DNA of 64,000 nucleotides, from positions 310,001-374,000 of the forward strand of contig NZ_QUSW01000001.1 of the NCBI RefSeq assembly GCF_003852895.1, given 5' to 3'. The notes under the pieces were generated by a model. That model had not been told where the DNA came from. It did not search any database and saw only the letters and a program-made list of their open reading frames with translations. The DNA is from Rhizobacter terrae. GTDB taxonomy: Bacteria > Pseudomonadota > Gammaproteobacteria > Burkholderiales > Burkholderiaceae_C. Positions within the stretch are counted from its first letter, which is position 1. Every line of letters begins with the position of its first letter. Position numbers and translations under genes: made by a program. Below are positions 55,417 to 64,000 of the stretch, one piece after another.

Positions 55417-56543
55417 GCTTCCGCCGCTTTGCCTGGGCACTCGCACTGGGTGCCTTTTCCAGACTTTGCCTTGCGGACGACGCTGTCCAACGCTGGCAGG
55501 ATCTGGCACGCGCCGATCTGGAGGCCGTCCACCTCGCCATCGTCGATGGGCATCCGGGCATGCTGGATGAGCTCAACCCCGGCTTCAAGGCCTGGACGGA
55601 CAAGGGCTACCAAGAAGCCCTGGCGCTGCTGTCTCGCGTGACCAACCGCGACGCAGCACTGTCTCTGGTGAACGACTACGTGACCACCTTCCGGGATGGG
55701 CACCTCGTCTATCTCAGGGAATCGGCCGCGCTGCCTCAGGCGGCCGCGCGGACGAACTCCTTCGAGTTCAGGAACGGCCTGCTGTGGATTCGCGCGGCGA
55801 ACTTCGGCCTCACTACGGATGACGCGGCGTCATTGCAGACCATGCTTCGCCAACTGGCCGGCCTGCGGGGCGTGAAGCAGATTGTCTTCGACCTGCGCGG
55901 CAACGGCGGTGGCGACAGCTCGGTGGGCGACCGAATCTTCGACGCCGCCACCGGCGGACTGGACTTCGACCTCGCCGGGTTGGACAAGCTTCCACGGATC
56001 CACGCGCAATGGCGCGTCTCGCCGATTGCGCTCGACGCCGCACGACGGCGCCTGGACCGCCGGATCGAGGTGTACGGCCCCGACAGCGACAACGCTCGCA
56101 ACAGCCGCGCCTTCCTCGCCGCCATCGAACTCGCGCACAGCCGTGGCAGGACGTGGTTCGACCAGGATGGCGGCTATCGCATCACGCGCCAGGACGTGGT
56201 GTCCCGCCACGGCCGCCTGCGCCGCTTCACCGGCCCCGTGGTACTGGTGACCGACGGCGGCTGCGTGAGCGCCTGCCTGGACATGGCCGACAAGGTCAGG
56301 CTCGTTCCCGGTGCCGTGCACATCGGGCGGACCACCGGCGCGGACTCGGTGTACATCGACGTCGCATGGATTGCGCTGCCAAGCGGCAACCAGCTCATGC
56401 TTCCGTTGAAGGTATGGCGTAACCGGGTCCGGGGCAACAACGAGCCGCTCGTTCCGGACATTCCCATCGATGGCGACATCGACGACGATGCCGCCGTGCA
56501 TCGGGCAGCACTGGCCGCGATGCCGGCCGCGCGTCGACACTAG
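55413..56543 (+). CDS. S41 (tail-specific/C-terminal processing) peptidase-like protein
   Basis: 376 residues from a GTG inside the ompA-like stop (GTGA). A short signal peptide (FAWALALGAFSRLCLADD) directs export. The S41 core is visible: VFDLRGNGGGDSSVGDRIFD and VVLVTDGGCVSACLDMAD, with Ser in the expected catalytic place; the Lys of the dyad is not obvious. No PDZ domain is seen. Its pairing with the peptidoglycan-bound lipoprotein suggests they work together in the envelope (inference). Its stop codon overlaps the convergent EAL gene. Confidence 0.82.
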   Translation: MSFRRFAWALALGAFSRLCLADDAVQRWQDLARADLEAVHLAIVDGHPGMLDELNPGFKAWTDKGYQEALALLSRVTNRDAALSLVNDYVTTFRDGHLVYLRESAALPQAAARTNSFEFRNGLLWIRAANFGLTTDDAASLQTMLRQLAGLRGVKQIVFDLRGNGGGDSSVGDRIFDAATGGLDFDLAGLDKLPRIHAQWRVSPIALDAARRRLDRRIEVYGPDSDNARNSRAFLAAIELAHSRGRTWFDQDGGYRITRQDVVSRHGRLRRFTGPVVLVTDGGCVSACLDMADKVRLVPGAVHIGRTTGADSVYIDVAWIALPSGNQLMLPLKVWRNRVRGNNEPLVPDIPIDGDIDDDAAVHRAALAAMPAARRH

Positions 56544-59311
56544 GCCGCCGCCGGCATCCCCTTGCGTTCCGTCACCAGCAAATCCGTCGCCACGGCCGCC
56601 GGCGACGGCCTCGAATGCAGGAAGCCCTGCACGACATCGCAGTCCCAGCTGCGCAACGTGGCTTCCTGGGCCACGGTCTCCACGCCCTCGGCCGTCACCG
56701 ACAGGCCCAGGCTGTGGGCCAGCTCGATCACGGTGCGCACGATGGTGTCGTCGCCCTCGCTGTTGCCCAGCTGCATGATGAAGGAACGGTCGACCTTGAG
56801 CCGGTTGAGCGGGAAGCGGCGCAGGTACGACAGGCTCGCGTAGCCGGTACCGAAGTCGTCGATGGCCAGGGCCAGCCCGAGCGCACGCAGGGCGTGCAGC
56901 TGCGAGATGCTGGCTTCGGCATCGTCCATCACGCTGCCTTCGGTGATCTCCAGCTCGATCTGCGCCGGGTCCACGCCGGTGGTCTGCAAGGCGGCGCGCA
57001 CGGTGGTCATGAAGTCGGGGTGGTTGAACTGCCGCGGAGAAATGTTGACCGCGACCACGGGCCGCCCCAGCCCCGCATCGGCCCAGGCCTTGGCTTGGCG
57101 GCAGGCCTGGTGCAGCACCCACGAACCCAGGCGCACGATCAACCCGGACTCCTCGGCCAGTGGAATGAACTGCGCGGGCGACACCATCTTGCCGTTGTCA
57201 TGCCAGCGGATCAGCGCCTCGAAGCCCTTGATGCCGCCGTCGCGCAGGTCACGCTGGCCCTGGTAGTACACCTCGAAGTCGCCGTGCTCCAGCGCCTTGA
57301 GCATGCGCGTTTCCATGTGCAGCTTGTCGCGCTGGGTGTTGCCCATGCGGGCGTCGTAGATGACGTAGCTGTTGCCCGGCTCCGCATGCGCCTGCAGCTT
57401 CGCGAGTTCGGCCAGCCGCGCGACCTCCATGACCGAGGTCGCATCGGTCGGGTACTCCGACGCGCCGACGCCGATGGAGACGATCAGGTCCTGGTTGCCG
57501 ATCTTGAACGGCGCGTCCATCGCCGACGTCAGCGCCTCCAGCGTCTTGCGCAAGCGGGTTTCGTTGCCGGCGAAGCGGTAGATGGCGGCGAAGGTCACGC
57601 CGTCGACGCGGTAGAGCTGGCCACCGCACTGCAGGACGACCTCCTCCAGCCGCTGGGCGATCTGGCACAGCAGGTTGTCGCCCTGCTGGTGGCCCACGCT
57701 GCCCACGATGAGCCCGAACTGCTTGATGGACACCCACGCGCCGCTGAAGGGTTCGCCGTTCATCGCGACGACGTCGCGCTCCATGGCGCGGCGGTTGAAC
57801 AGGCCCGTCACCAGATCGTGGTTGCTCGCGAACTCCAGCGTCTCGTTGTTGAGCCGCAGCTGGCGGTTGGACTCGCGGGCGCGCAGGTACAGGCGCCACG
57901 CCACCACCACGCCGATGGCCATCGCGCCGGCCAGCAGCAGCATGAGCAGGCGTTCGGTGTTCCGGCGCGCAATCTCCACTGCCTGCAGGGTGTTGTCGTG
58001 CTCCAGCTTGTCCATCTGCCGCTGGCGCTGCTGGAAGCTGGATTCGCGCTGCAGCGCCACGACGGTGCTCTGCCGGTCGCGGCGCGCGAGTTCGGTTTCC
58101 AGCAGCAGCGATTCACGCAGGCGCTGCAGGGCGGCGGCGGCATCGCCCGCGCGCTCCAGCGCCGCGGCATAGCGGTTGATCTGGATCAGCAGCTCGGCGT
58201 CGCGCTTCTTGTGCTCCAGCGCGGCCACGCCGTCGTCGGCTGCCTTCTTGCCGGCTTGAAGACGGCCGGCACCGATGTCGGCCAGGCCGAGATTGATGGT
58301 GGCCCGCGCGGCGTTGTCGGGGTCGTGCAGTGCCTCGGCATGGCTGCGTGCACGCGCGGCGTAGTCGCGTGCCGCGTCGAAGTCGCGCACGCTGAGGTAC
58401 ATGCCGGAGAGGCTCAGCAGCGTCTCCATCTCGGTGCTGAGGCCGCCCACGCCGCTGGCCTGTGAATTGAGCTTGGGGTCGGCCCCCGGACGGATCTGCT
58501 CGGCCAGGGCCATCGCCGAGCGGCGTGCCCGCACGCCATGCTCCTTCTCGCCGTGGGCTTCGGCAGCCAGCGCCTCCAGCACCCAGCCGGAAATGACGAG
58601 CGAGCTGTCCTGGGCCTGTGCGCCCAGCTCGCGCACGCGCACGGCATCGCGGATGGACGCATCGAACATGCCCTTGACCAGGCGCAGCGGCGCCAGGCAC
58701 TGGTAGGCCTGCGCTTCGCGTCGCGGGTTGCGGCTTTGCCGGGCCGCTGCCACCGACGCCTCGAACAGGCGGATGCCTTCGTCGATGTGGCCATTGGACG
58801 TGGCCAGGTCACCGGCCGTCATGGTGACCCAGTAGTGCAGGTCGGGGCTGCCCACCGTTTCGGACAAGGGCACGGCGCTTTCGATCCAGCCGAAGGCCGC
58901 GCGGACCTGGCCGGAGAACGAGAGCATGGCCGCCTTGAGCGTGTAGGCCGAGGCCAGCGCCGCGTTGTTGTGGGTGCGCTCGCCCAGGTCGGTCAGTTCC
59001 TCGATGGCGGCATCGGCCACCGCGGGCTTGTCGATCGACGCATGGGCGTAGCCCCAGGCGGCCAGGAAGATGCGCAGGTCGTCGCCGCCGGCCGCGCGGG
59101 CCTGGGCTTCAAGCGCCTGGAGCTGGCGGATGACCTCGTGAGGCGCATTGCCGTGCTTGGCTTCGATGGCGAAGACCGCATCGCCGATCGGCCCCGCCAC
59201 TGCCGAGGCAGCCAGGCCGAAGACGAAGATCGCCGCGGCCAGCACGAGCCGACCCCACCGCACGATTCGGCGGCAGGACGAGGCATGGGTGATGGGCGTT
59301 GGGCGGACCAC
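56540..59311 (-). CDS. TPR sensor - degenerate GGDEF - EAL protein (c-di-GMP phosphodiesterase)
   Basis: 923 residues. N-terminal signal anchor (LVLAAAIFVFGLAASAVAGP), a periplasmic TPR-like helical region (about 40-450), a membrane helix (LLMLLLAGAMAIGVVVAWRL), then GGDEF and EAL domains. The GGDEF signature is degenerate (RVDGVTF), so no diguanylate cyclase activity is expected. The EAL part looks complete: FEALIRW, NISPRQFNHPD, LEITEGSV, IDDFGTGYASLSYL, LKVDRSFI, AEGVET and VQGF. It probably degrades c-di-GMP in response to a periplasmic cue. Confidence 0.92.
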   Translation of the reverse strand: MVRPTPITHASSCRRIVRWGRLVLAAAIFVFGLAASAVAGPIGDAVFAIEAKHGNAPHEVIRQLQALEAQARAAGGDDLRIFLAAWGYAHASIDKPAVADAAIEELTDLGERTHNNAALASAYTLKAAMLSFSGQVRAAFGWIESAVPLSETVGSPDLHYWVTMTAGDLATSNGHIDEGIRLFEASVAAARQSRNPRREAQAYQCLAPLRLVKGMFDASIRDAVRVRELGAQAQDSSLVISGWVLEALAAEAHGEKEHGVRARRSAMALAEQIRPGADPKLNSQASGVGGLSTEMETLLSLSGMYLSVRDFDAARDYAARARSHAEALHDPDNAARATINLGLADIGAGRLQAGKKAADDGVAALEHKKRDAELLIQINRYAAALERAGDAAAALQRLRESLLLETELARRDRQSTVVALQRESSFQQRQRQMDKLEHDNTLQAVEIARRNTERLLMLLLAGAMAIGVVVAWRLYLRARESNRQLRLNNETLEFASNHDLVTGLFNRRAMERDVVAMNGEPFSGAWVSIKQFGLIVGSVGHQQGDNLLCQIAQRLEEVVLQCGGQLYRVDGVTFAAIYRFAGNETRLRKTLEALTSAMDAPFKIGNQDLIVSIGVGASEYPTDATSVMEVARLAELAKLQAHAEPGNSYVIYDARMGNTQRDKLHMETRMLKALEHGDFEVYYQGQRDLRDGGIKGFEALIRWHDNGKMVSPAQFIPLAEESGLIVRLGSWVLHQACRQAKAWADAGLGRPVVAVNISPRQFNHPDFMTTVRAALQTTGVDPAQIELEITEGSVMDDAEASISQLHALRALGLALAIDDFGTGYASLSYLRRFPLNRLKVDRSFIMQLGNSEGDDTIVRTVIELAHSLGLSVTAEGVETVAQEATLRSWDCDVVQGFLHSRPSPAAVATDLLVTERKGMPAAA

Positions 59312-59393
59312 ATCGGGTTATCGGCCCGCCGGCGGGCAGGCTTGACGCGGCCGCCGGCCCGCCGGCGGTGAAAGTCCGTGAAATATCGCCGCT

Positions 59394-60365
59394 TCAGTTG
59401 TGCAGCTTCAGCATGGACGTCACCACGCCCACCACGCCCTGTTCCAATTCGATGAACTTCTGCAGGTCGCGGCCGTACAGCAGCGAGCCGACCCAGTCGT
59501 TTTCCAGCAGCGTCTGCTTCCAGGTGGACGACTCGGTGGCGCGCACGACCAGCGAGCGCAGCAGGTCCTTCTGCTCGGGCTTGATGCCCGCGGGCGCGAA
59601 CACGCCGCGCCAATTGGCAAGCTCGGTGTCAGCCCCCAGCTCGCGCAGGCTCTTCAAGCCGAACAGCGAGCGCTTGGACGACACCGCCAGCGGCACCACG
59701 GCATGCGACTCGATGCCCGTCTTGAACTCGCTGTAGCCCGAGATGGCCACCGTCGCCTTGCCGGACTTGAGCGCCTCCAGGGCTTCCTTGCCGCTGGCGG
59801 TGGGCTGGTACTTGAGGCCGGCGGTGTCCACCTTCAGCGCGCGCAGCAGCATGGCCGAGAGCATGTGGTCCACGCCGCCGGCCGAGCCGCCAGTGAACGT
59901 GATGGACGACACGTCCTTGTGCAGCGCGTCGGCGAGGTCCTGGAAGGTCTTGATCTTCGAGTCGGGTGCGCTGGCCAGCACAAGGTAGTCGCTGGTCAGG
60001 CGCGCGATGGGCGACACGTCCTTCAAGGCGCCCTCGTTCTTGTTCAGCGCGAGCGCGCCCACCATCACCAGGCCGCCGACGAGCAGGGCATGCGGGTCGC
60101 TGCGGTAGCGCTCCACGAAGTCCGCCAGGCCGATGGTGCCGCCCTTGCCGCCCTTGTTCTCGTACTCGATCTCGCGCACCAGGTTGGCCGACTGCAGGGC
60201 CGCGCCGATGCCGCGACCGGTCTGGTCCCAGCCGCCGCCGGCACCGGCGGGGATGTAGATCTTCAGCTTCGCCAGCGTGGGTGCGGCCGTGGGCGAGGCC
60301 GCCAGGGCGAGGGCTGGTGCTGCGGCGCCCAGGCCGGCGAGGATGCATGCGCGACGAGTGACCAT
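59394..60365 (-). CDS. Tripartite tricarboxylate transporter substrate-binding protein (Bug/TctC family), orphan
   Basis: 323 residues, AGGAGA ribosome-binding site. Signal peptide MVTRRACILAGLGAAAPALA. Bug fold: LKIYIPAGAGGGWDQTGRGI, ENKGGKGGTIGL, TFTGGSAGGVDHMLSAM and GVFAPAGIKPEQ. These proteins capture carboxylates in the periplasm for TctAB, which is not encoded nearby; orphans are common in Burkholderiales and can act as sensors. It is divergent from an AraC-type regulator across 191 bases. Confidence 0.92.
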   Translation of the reverse strand: MVTRRACILAGLGAAAPALALAASPTAAPTLAKLKIYIPAGAGGGWDQTGRGIGAALQSANLVREIEYENKGGKGGTIGLADFVERYRSDPHALLVGGLVMVGALALNKNEGALKDVSPIARLTSDYLVLASAPDSKIKTFQDLADALHKDVSSITFTGGSAGGVDHMLSAMLLRALKVDTAGLKYQPTASGKEALEALKSGKATVAISGYSEFKTGIESHAVVPLAVSSKRSLFGLKSLRELGADTELANWRGVFAPAGIKPEQKDLLRSLVVRATESSTWKQTLLENDWVGSLLYGRDLQKFIELEQGVVGVVTSMLKLHN

Positions 60366-60556
60366 GGTGTCTCCTAGGGCTGTGTGTTGGGTTTGTTCGC
60401 CGGTCCCTCCCGGCGATGAGGCCGAAGCCAGTGTGGACGTGCTTGCGGACCGGCGCGCATCGGGATCACCCGCTCCCTGGCCTCATCGACAGGCAACTGA
60501 CAGCTTGGCACGAGGCTTCGACAGCCATGTGAAAGCCTGGACGTTGCAAGAGGACA

Positions 60557-61393
60557 ATGGCGCCCATGCCACAAGCGCCCGCACACCGCAGCCGCGTCTT
60601 CGCCTCGCCCTGGGCCGGCGTGTTCGGCACGCACATCGACAGCGCCCGGCACTACGGCCGGCATTCGCATGCCACCTACGGCTTCGGGCTCATCGAAGAC
60701 GGCGCACAGCGCTCGGCGAGCGGGCGCGGGCGGGTGGATGCGGTGGCTGGCGACGTGATCACCACCAACCCCGGCGAGGTGCACGACGGCCAGCCGCTGG
60801 GCGGGCCATCACGGCGCTGGCGCATGGTGTACCTGCAGCCGCAGGCCCTGGCCGCGCTGCTGGGGCAGTCATGCGATGGCGTGGAGATCACACAGCCGGT
60901 GATCCACGATCCCCTGCTGCATGCGGCCTTGCGCAAGCTGCTCGATGGGATGGAGTCTGGCCCGGTGGGCGATCTGAGCCTGCTGGCTGGCGAGGAATCG
61001 CTCGTGCATGCGCTGGGACGGTTGATGAACAGCCACTCGACGGCCCGGCCGGAGCCTTCGGTGGCTGCCGACATGCGGCGTGTGCGGCAACGGCTGGCTG
61101 ACGACTGGCTGAACGCACCATCGCTGGCCGAACTCGCCAGCATCGATGGTCTGAGCCGGTACCAGGTGCTCAGGCGGTTCCAGAAAACCTTCGGCGTGCC
61201 GCCGCATGCCTGGCTGCTTCAGCACCGTGCCGAACATGCCTGGAACCTGATCCAGGCCGGCACCGGCCTCGCAGAAGCGGCCGCCTCCTGCGGCTTCGCG
61301 GACCAGAGCCACATGACCCGCATCTTCACGCGGCACTTCGGCTTCACCCCCGGCGCATGGCAGCGGGCCGTGGCGGTGCAAGCGCTGCAATAA
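60557..61393 (+). CDS. AraC-family transcriptional regulator
   Basis: 278 residues. N-terminal AraC-type cupin/ligand domain (YGRHSHATYGFGLIEDG, GDVITTNPGEVHDG) and two C-terminal HTH motifs (PSLAELASIDGLSRYQVLRR and LAEAAASCGFADQSHMTRIF, ending HFGFTPGAW). The family usually activates a linked transporter or catabolic gene. The divergent TctC-like gene or the downstream methyltransferase gene are the nearest candidates. Confidence 0.93.
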   Translation: MAPMPQAPAHRSRVFASPWAGVFGTHIDSARHYGRHSHATYGFGLIEDGAQRSASGRGRVDAVAGDVITTNPGEVHDGQPLGGPSRRWRMVYLQPQALAALLGQSCDGVEITQPVIHDPLLHAALRKLLDGMESGPVGDLSLLAGEESLVHALGRLMNSHSTARPEPSVAADMRRVRQRLADDWLNAPSLAELASIDGLSRYQVLRRFQKTFGVPPHAWLLQHRAEHAWNLIQAGTGLAEAAASCGFADQSHMTRIFTRHFGFTPGAWQRAVAVQALQ

Positions 61394-61433
61394 CGTTCAA
61401 GACCTGCCGCCCACCGCCCTGCACAGTGGCGGC

Positions 61434-62267
61434 ATGACCTCCTCCTACTCCTACGTCCACGGCTACCAGGCCCGCGAGAGCGAACGCTTGCAAGACCAGG
61501 CCGACGTGCTGGCCGAACTCCTGCATTCAGACACCCGCTACCCACCCGGCAGCCGCGTCCTCGAAGCAGGCTGCGGCATCGGATCGCAGACGGTGACGCT
61601 CGCGTCGCGAAGCCCCGATGCGCAGTTCACCAGCATCGACATCTCGGCGCATTCGTTGCAACGCGCAAGGCATCGGGTGCAGTCGGCCGGGTTGTGCAAC
61701 GTCCAGTTCCAGCAGGCCGACCTCTTGGCCCTGCCCTTCGAACCGCAGTCGTTCGACCATGTGTTCGTGTGCTTCGTGCTGGAGCATCTGCCGGATCCAT
61801 TGCTGGCCTTGCGCCATCTGCACGAACTCATCAGGCCGGGCGGCAGCATCACCGTCATCGAAGGCGACCATGGCTCCACGCTGATGCACCCGCACAGCGA
61901 TGCGGCCCACGAGGCCATCGGTTGCCTGATCCGCCTTCAGGCACAGGCCGGCGGCAACGCGCTCATTGGACGGGAACTTCATCCGCTGCTGGCCCAGGCC
62001 GGCTTCGAGGCAGTCACGGTCTCGCCGCGCATCGCCTGGGCAGATGCCGGCCGCCCTGGATGGGTGGACGCCTTCACCCGCAAGACTTTCATCGCCATGG
62101 TGGAAGGCGTGCGGGACGACGCCATGACCGCTGGCTTCATCACACCCGAACGTTTCGACCAAGGCATCTGCGACCTGCATCGCACCACGCAGGGCGACGG
62201 CACCTTCTGCTATTCGTTCTTCAAGGCCTGCGCACATCGTGCCGGCGACCGATCTCCTCCAAGCTGA
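61434..62267 (+). CDS. Class I SAM-dependent methyltransferase
   Basis: 277 residues. SAM-binding motif I RVLEAGCGIGSQTVTLA, acidic motif II FTSIDISAHSL, then DLLALPFEPQSFDHVF and LHELIRPGGSITVIEGD, as in UbiE/Erg6-type small-molecule methyltransferases. No target can be named. It follows the AraC gene by 40 bases and may share its transcript. Confidence 0.9.
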   Translation: MTSSYSYVHGYQARESERLQDQADVLAELLHSDTRYPPGSRVLEAGCGIGSQTVTLASRSPDAQFTSIDISAHSLQRARHRVQSAGLCNVQFQQADLLALPFEPQSFDHVFVCFVLEHLPDPLLALRHLHELIRPGGSITVIEGDHGSTLMHPHSDAAHEAIGCLIRLQAQAGGNALIGRELHPLLAQAGFEAVTVSPRIAWADAGRPGWVDAFTRKTFIAMVEGVRDDAMTAGFITPERFDQGICDLHRTTQGDGTFCYSFFKACAHRAGDRSPPS

Positions 62268-62309
62268 GGACGACAGCAGACCTGCGCCTCCCTAGAGTGG
62301 CACCGCACC

Positions 62310-62326
62310 GGCAGCACCGTGCTGCC
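62310..62326. promoter_or_regulatory. 17-base palindrome upstream of unknown outer-membrane-like gene
   Basis: GGCAGCAC-C-GTGCTGCC, perfect eight-base arms, 24 bases before the GTG start at 62350. It may be an operator or an mRNA hairpin close to the ribosome-binding site AAGGAG. Confidence 0.45.
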
Positions 62327-62349
62327 CGAAGCCCTCAAGGAGAAGCGTC

Positions 62350-63396
62350 GTGAACATCCAACAATCCGTGTTTCTTTGCGTCGCCGCCATGGTGAGCACC
62401 ATCACGGCTGCTGCGCAACTGCCGCGTGCGAGCGACCACTACCTCTATGCCTCGAAGCTTGACCTGGACAGCCTCGGCAGCATCGACAGTCTCACAGCGG
62501 GCAAGGACATCGCCTACTTCTGCGCACCGGACCTGAAGACGGCCACGCCGGGCGCAGGCGCCATCGACACACGGCCAACCTCGGCGCTCGCGGCCTGCAA
62601 GGACCTGCGTGCCATCTCCGAGCAAGGCGACAAGCTGCACGTGGTCTATGTCGACCGGGTGCGCGGCAACTGCCCGACAGGCGTCGACGACACCGTCGAA
62701 ATCGCCGTCGAGGAACATGTGCGCAAGACCGCGTTCTCCAAGGATGTGTCGTCGGTTCTCAAGTTCATCCTCAACAAGAATGCCGCGGCACCATCGACCA
62801 CAGCCGCCCCGCCCGACGCTATCGCACCCAGCCAACGGCTGTGCTACTTCGATAAGGCTTTCACCTTCAAGAATCTTCGCGCCACCGCCGACGTAACGGT
62901 GGACGTCAAAGGCGCAGGGAGCGACACGTCCAAGGCCACCACCCAGCTCATCACCGGTCCCGAGGAGCATTGGTTCCTGTCCGCGGACGCCGTCGTCAAC
63001 GGTGTGAAGGAACTCAAGTACGACCCGGACAAGAAGATCATCCTGGAGCGGGACAAGCCCCAGCAGGTCTACCTGGGCATCAACTACCTGTTCGGCGATG
63101 TCTACAAGCGCTACGACGCGGGTGATGGGCACCGCCTGGTCGCCAAGCTGCTGATCGCGCCGTCGCGCCGGCCCTTCGACTCCGTGGGCATCGGACTGGG
63201 CTACCGCTTCGCCGATGGCGTGTTCACCATGCAGAAGGACCAGCCCACCGGTGGCTTCATTCTCTTCATTGGCTCGTTCTGGACCAAGGGCGACCAGCTT
63301 GATGCCAGCGGTGCCGTCGTGCAAGCCGGACGCAAGCAGTCGTGGCGGCTGGGCATGAGCTACGGCCTGGACACGCTGTTCGACTGGATCAAGTAG
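62350..63396 (+). CDS. Exported protein of unknown function, possible outer-membrane barrel
   Basis: 348 residues from a GTG with AAGGAG upstream. Signal peptide MNIQQSVFLCVAAMVSTITA. Residues 25-170 form a mixed domain with scattered Cys. The second half has alternating hydrophobic strands with GVKELKYDP, YLGINYLFGDVYKRY, GIGLGYRFADG and GFILFIGSFW, as in small outer-membrane beta-barrels. It is not recognised as a known family. It lies 22 bases before the right-edge gene and probably shares its transcript. Confidence 0.75.
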   Translation: MNIQQSVFLCVAAMVSTITAAAQLPRASDHYLYASKLDLDSLGSIDSLTAGKDIAYFCAPDLKTATPGAGAIDTRPTSALAACKDLRAISEQGDKLHVVYVDRVRGNCPTGVDDTVEIAVEEHVRKTAFSKDVSSVLKFILNKNAAAPSTTAAPPDAIAPSQRLCYFDKAFTFKNLRATADVTVDVKGAGSDTSKATTQLITGPEEHWFLSADAVVNGVKELKYDPDKKIILERDKPQQVYLGINYLFGDVYKRYDAGDGHRLVAKLLIAPSRRPFDSVGIGLGYRFADGVFTMQKDQPTGGFILFIGSFWTKGDQLDASGAVVQAGRKQSWRLGMSYGLDTLFDWIK

Positions 63397-63418
63397 CCCC
63401 ACCCACCAGGAGGCCGAC

Positions 63419-64000
63419 ATGCCGAACATCCCCACGACTCCCGACGGAGCGGGCGCCGCTGCAGGCCGCGGCATCCCGGTCAACGACACCTCCACCGAAG
63501 GCCTCCCGCAGCTCGCCCCACTCGCGGCGGCGCCTTCGGACCTTGGCGGCGACCTCATCGTCGAGGTCGAACTGTCGACGCCAGCGCAGGCAGCGGGCTT
63601 GCACGCGGGGCCGGCACGCGATGCGATGCGCCTGGCGGACGCTCCCGGTCACATCGTGGATCTGCATGATGTGCTGAACCGGTACGGCATGAAGGCCACG
63701 CGGCCGGTGTTCAGCGAGGCCCGCATGTCACGCGACGATGCCCGTCGCTCGCAGGACAGGGCACGGTCCGGCGCGGCCGCCGCAGCGCCTGCGGACGCCA
63801 GCCTCGCCCCGCTGAGCCATTTCGTCCGGCTGCACTTTCCGCCCGGTACGCCGGCCAACGAAGTCACCCGCTCGCTGCTGGATCTGGAAGCGGTGAAGAA
63901 GGCCGTGGTCGTCCCCGGGGCGGCCCCGCCTGCGGCGGTGCTCCAGCCCGAGCCCGTGCCCGACCCCCTGGTGGGTAGCGCCTCACCGGTCGTCGATGCG
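63419..64000 (+). CDS. N-terminal part of a large protein, possibly a subtilase with I9-like propeptide (runs off the right edge)
   Basis: An open frame of 194 codons without stop, starting at ATG 63419 with a strong AGGAGG ribosome-binding site. No classical signal peptide is seen at the N terminus (MPNIPTTPDGAGAAAGRGIP). The segment SHFVRLHFPPGTPANEVTRS followed by LLDLEAVKKAVVVPGAAPP resembles the inhibitor-like propeptide of S8 proteases, where a valued-strand region ends before a Pro-rich linker (EPVPDPLVG). The catalytic domain would be outside the window, so the subtilase call is tentative. Confidence 0.6.
   Translation, partial: MPNIPTTPDGAGAAAGRGIPVNDTSTEGLPQLAPLAAAPSDLGGDLIVEVELSTPAQAAGLHAGPARDAMRLADAPGHIVDLHDVLNRYGMKATRPVFSEARMSRDDARRSQDRARSGAAAAAPADASLAPLSHFVRLHFPPGTPANEVTRSLLDLEAVKKAVVVPGAAPPAAVLQPEPVPDPLVGSASPVVDA

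Overview
The window is GC-rich, densely coding DNA from a bacterial chromosome, most likely a betaproteobacterium of the order Burkholderiales (Comamonadaceae / Sphaerotilaceae-like). This is inferred from gene content: an assimilatory cys cluster with a DUF934 gene beside a CysI-type reductase, two phasins, orphan Bug/TctC- and PgtC-like binding proteins, and a 2,894-residue NdvB/ChvB-like glucan synthase. There is no insertion sequence, prophage or CRISPR array. Coding style is uniform; the only markedly AT-richer patch is the control region near 26,390-26,470.

Layout. 1-600: 3' part of a DUF4124/glutaredoxin-like protein. 605-7,797 (minus): seven tightly overlapping genes (HDAC-like deacetylase, hotdog thioesterase, nitroreductase, 2-hydroxyacid dehydrogenase, fused osmolyte binding protein/permease, RmuC, MFS carrier). 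7,865-8,736: phasin gene with paired PhaR-like operators and a strong terminator. 8,868-9,806: patatin lipoprotein. 9,947-18,289: sulfur block with a TauE/SafE exporter, sulfite reductase, DUF934, APS reductase, CysD, CysN, SUMT, a 7Fe ferredoxin and a ferredoxin-NADP reductase. CysD/CysN activate sulfate to APS, CysH reduces APS to sulfite, CysI reduces sulfite to sulfide using siroheme made with the SUMT, and the ferredoxin/reductase pair is a plausible electron source because CysJ is absent. 18,350-20,619: TPP riboswitch in front of a TonB-dependent receptor. 20,656-20,731: tRNA-Asn.

20,844-27,652 is a looser accessory stretch: secreted GH18-like protein, ferritin-like diiron protein, V8-like protease, HipH/YjjJ-type HipA-family protein with repeat-marked promoter, small Cys-rich protein, DJ-1/PfpI protein. 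27,841-36,525 is the cyclic beta-glucan synthase, followed by a second phasin, a flavodoxin-fold reductase and a PHB-depolymerase-family esterase.

39,100-51,150 is an acyl-CoA degradation region. A fadB-like/thiolase pair diverges from a TetR regulator across a 28-bp palindrome, and the regulator leads SDR, carboxylase beta, acyl-CoA dehydrogenase, enoyl-CoA hydratase, biotin-carboxylase alpha, a second dehydrogenase and a thioesterase. The core order resembles atuBCDEF of acyclic-terpene degradation, and active-site details favour a beta-branched substrate. 51,268-64,000 holds an orphan solute-binding protein, a hydrolase/HxlR divergent pair with two operators, an OmpA lipoprotein with a duplicated domain plus an S41-like protease, a TPR-GGDEF-EAL protein, a TctC-like binding protein beside an AraC regulator, a methyltransferase, an outer-membrane-like protein of unknown function, and the start of a gene that runs off the right edge (possibly a subtilase).
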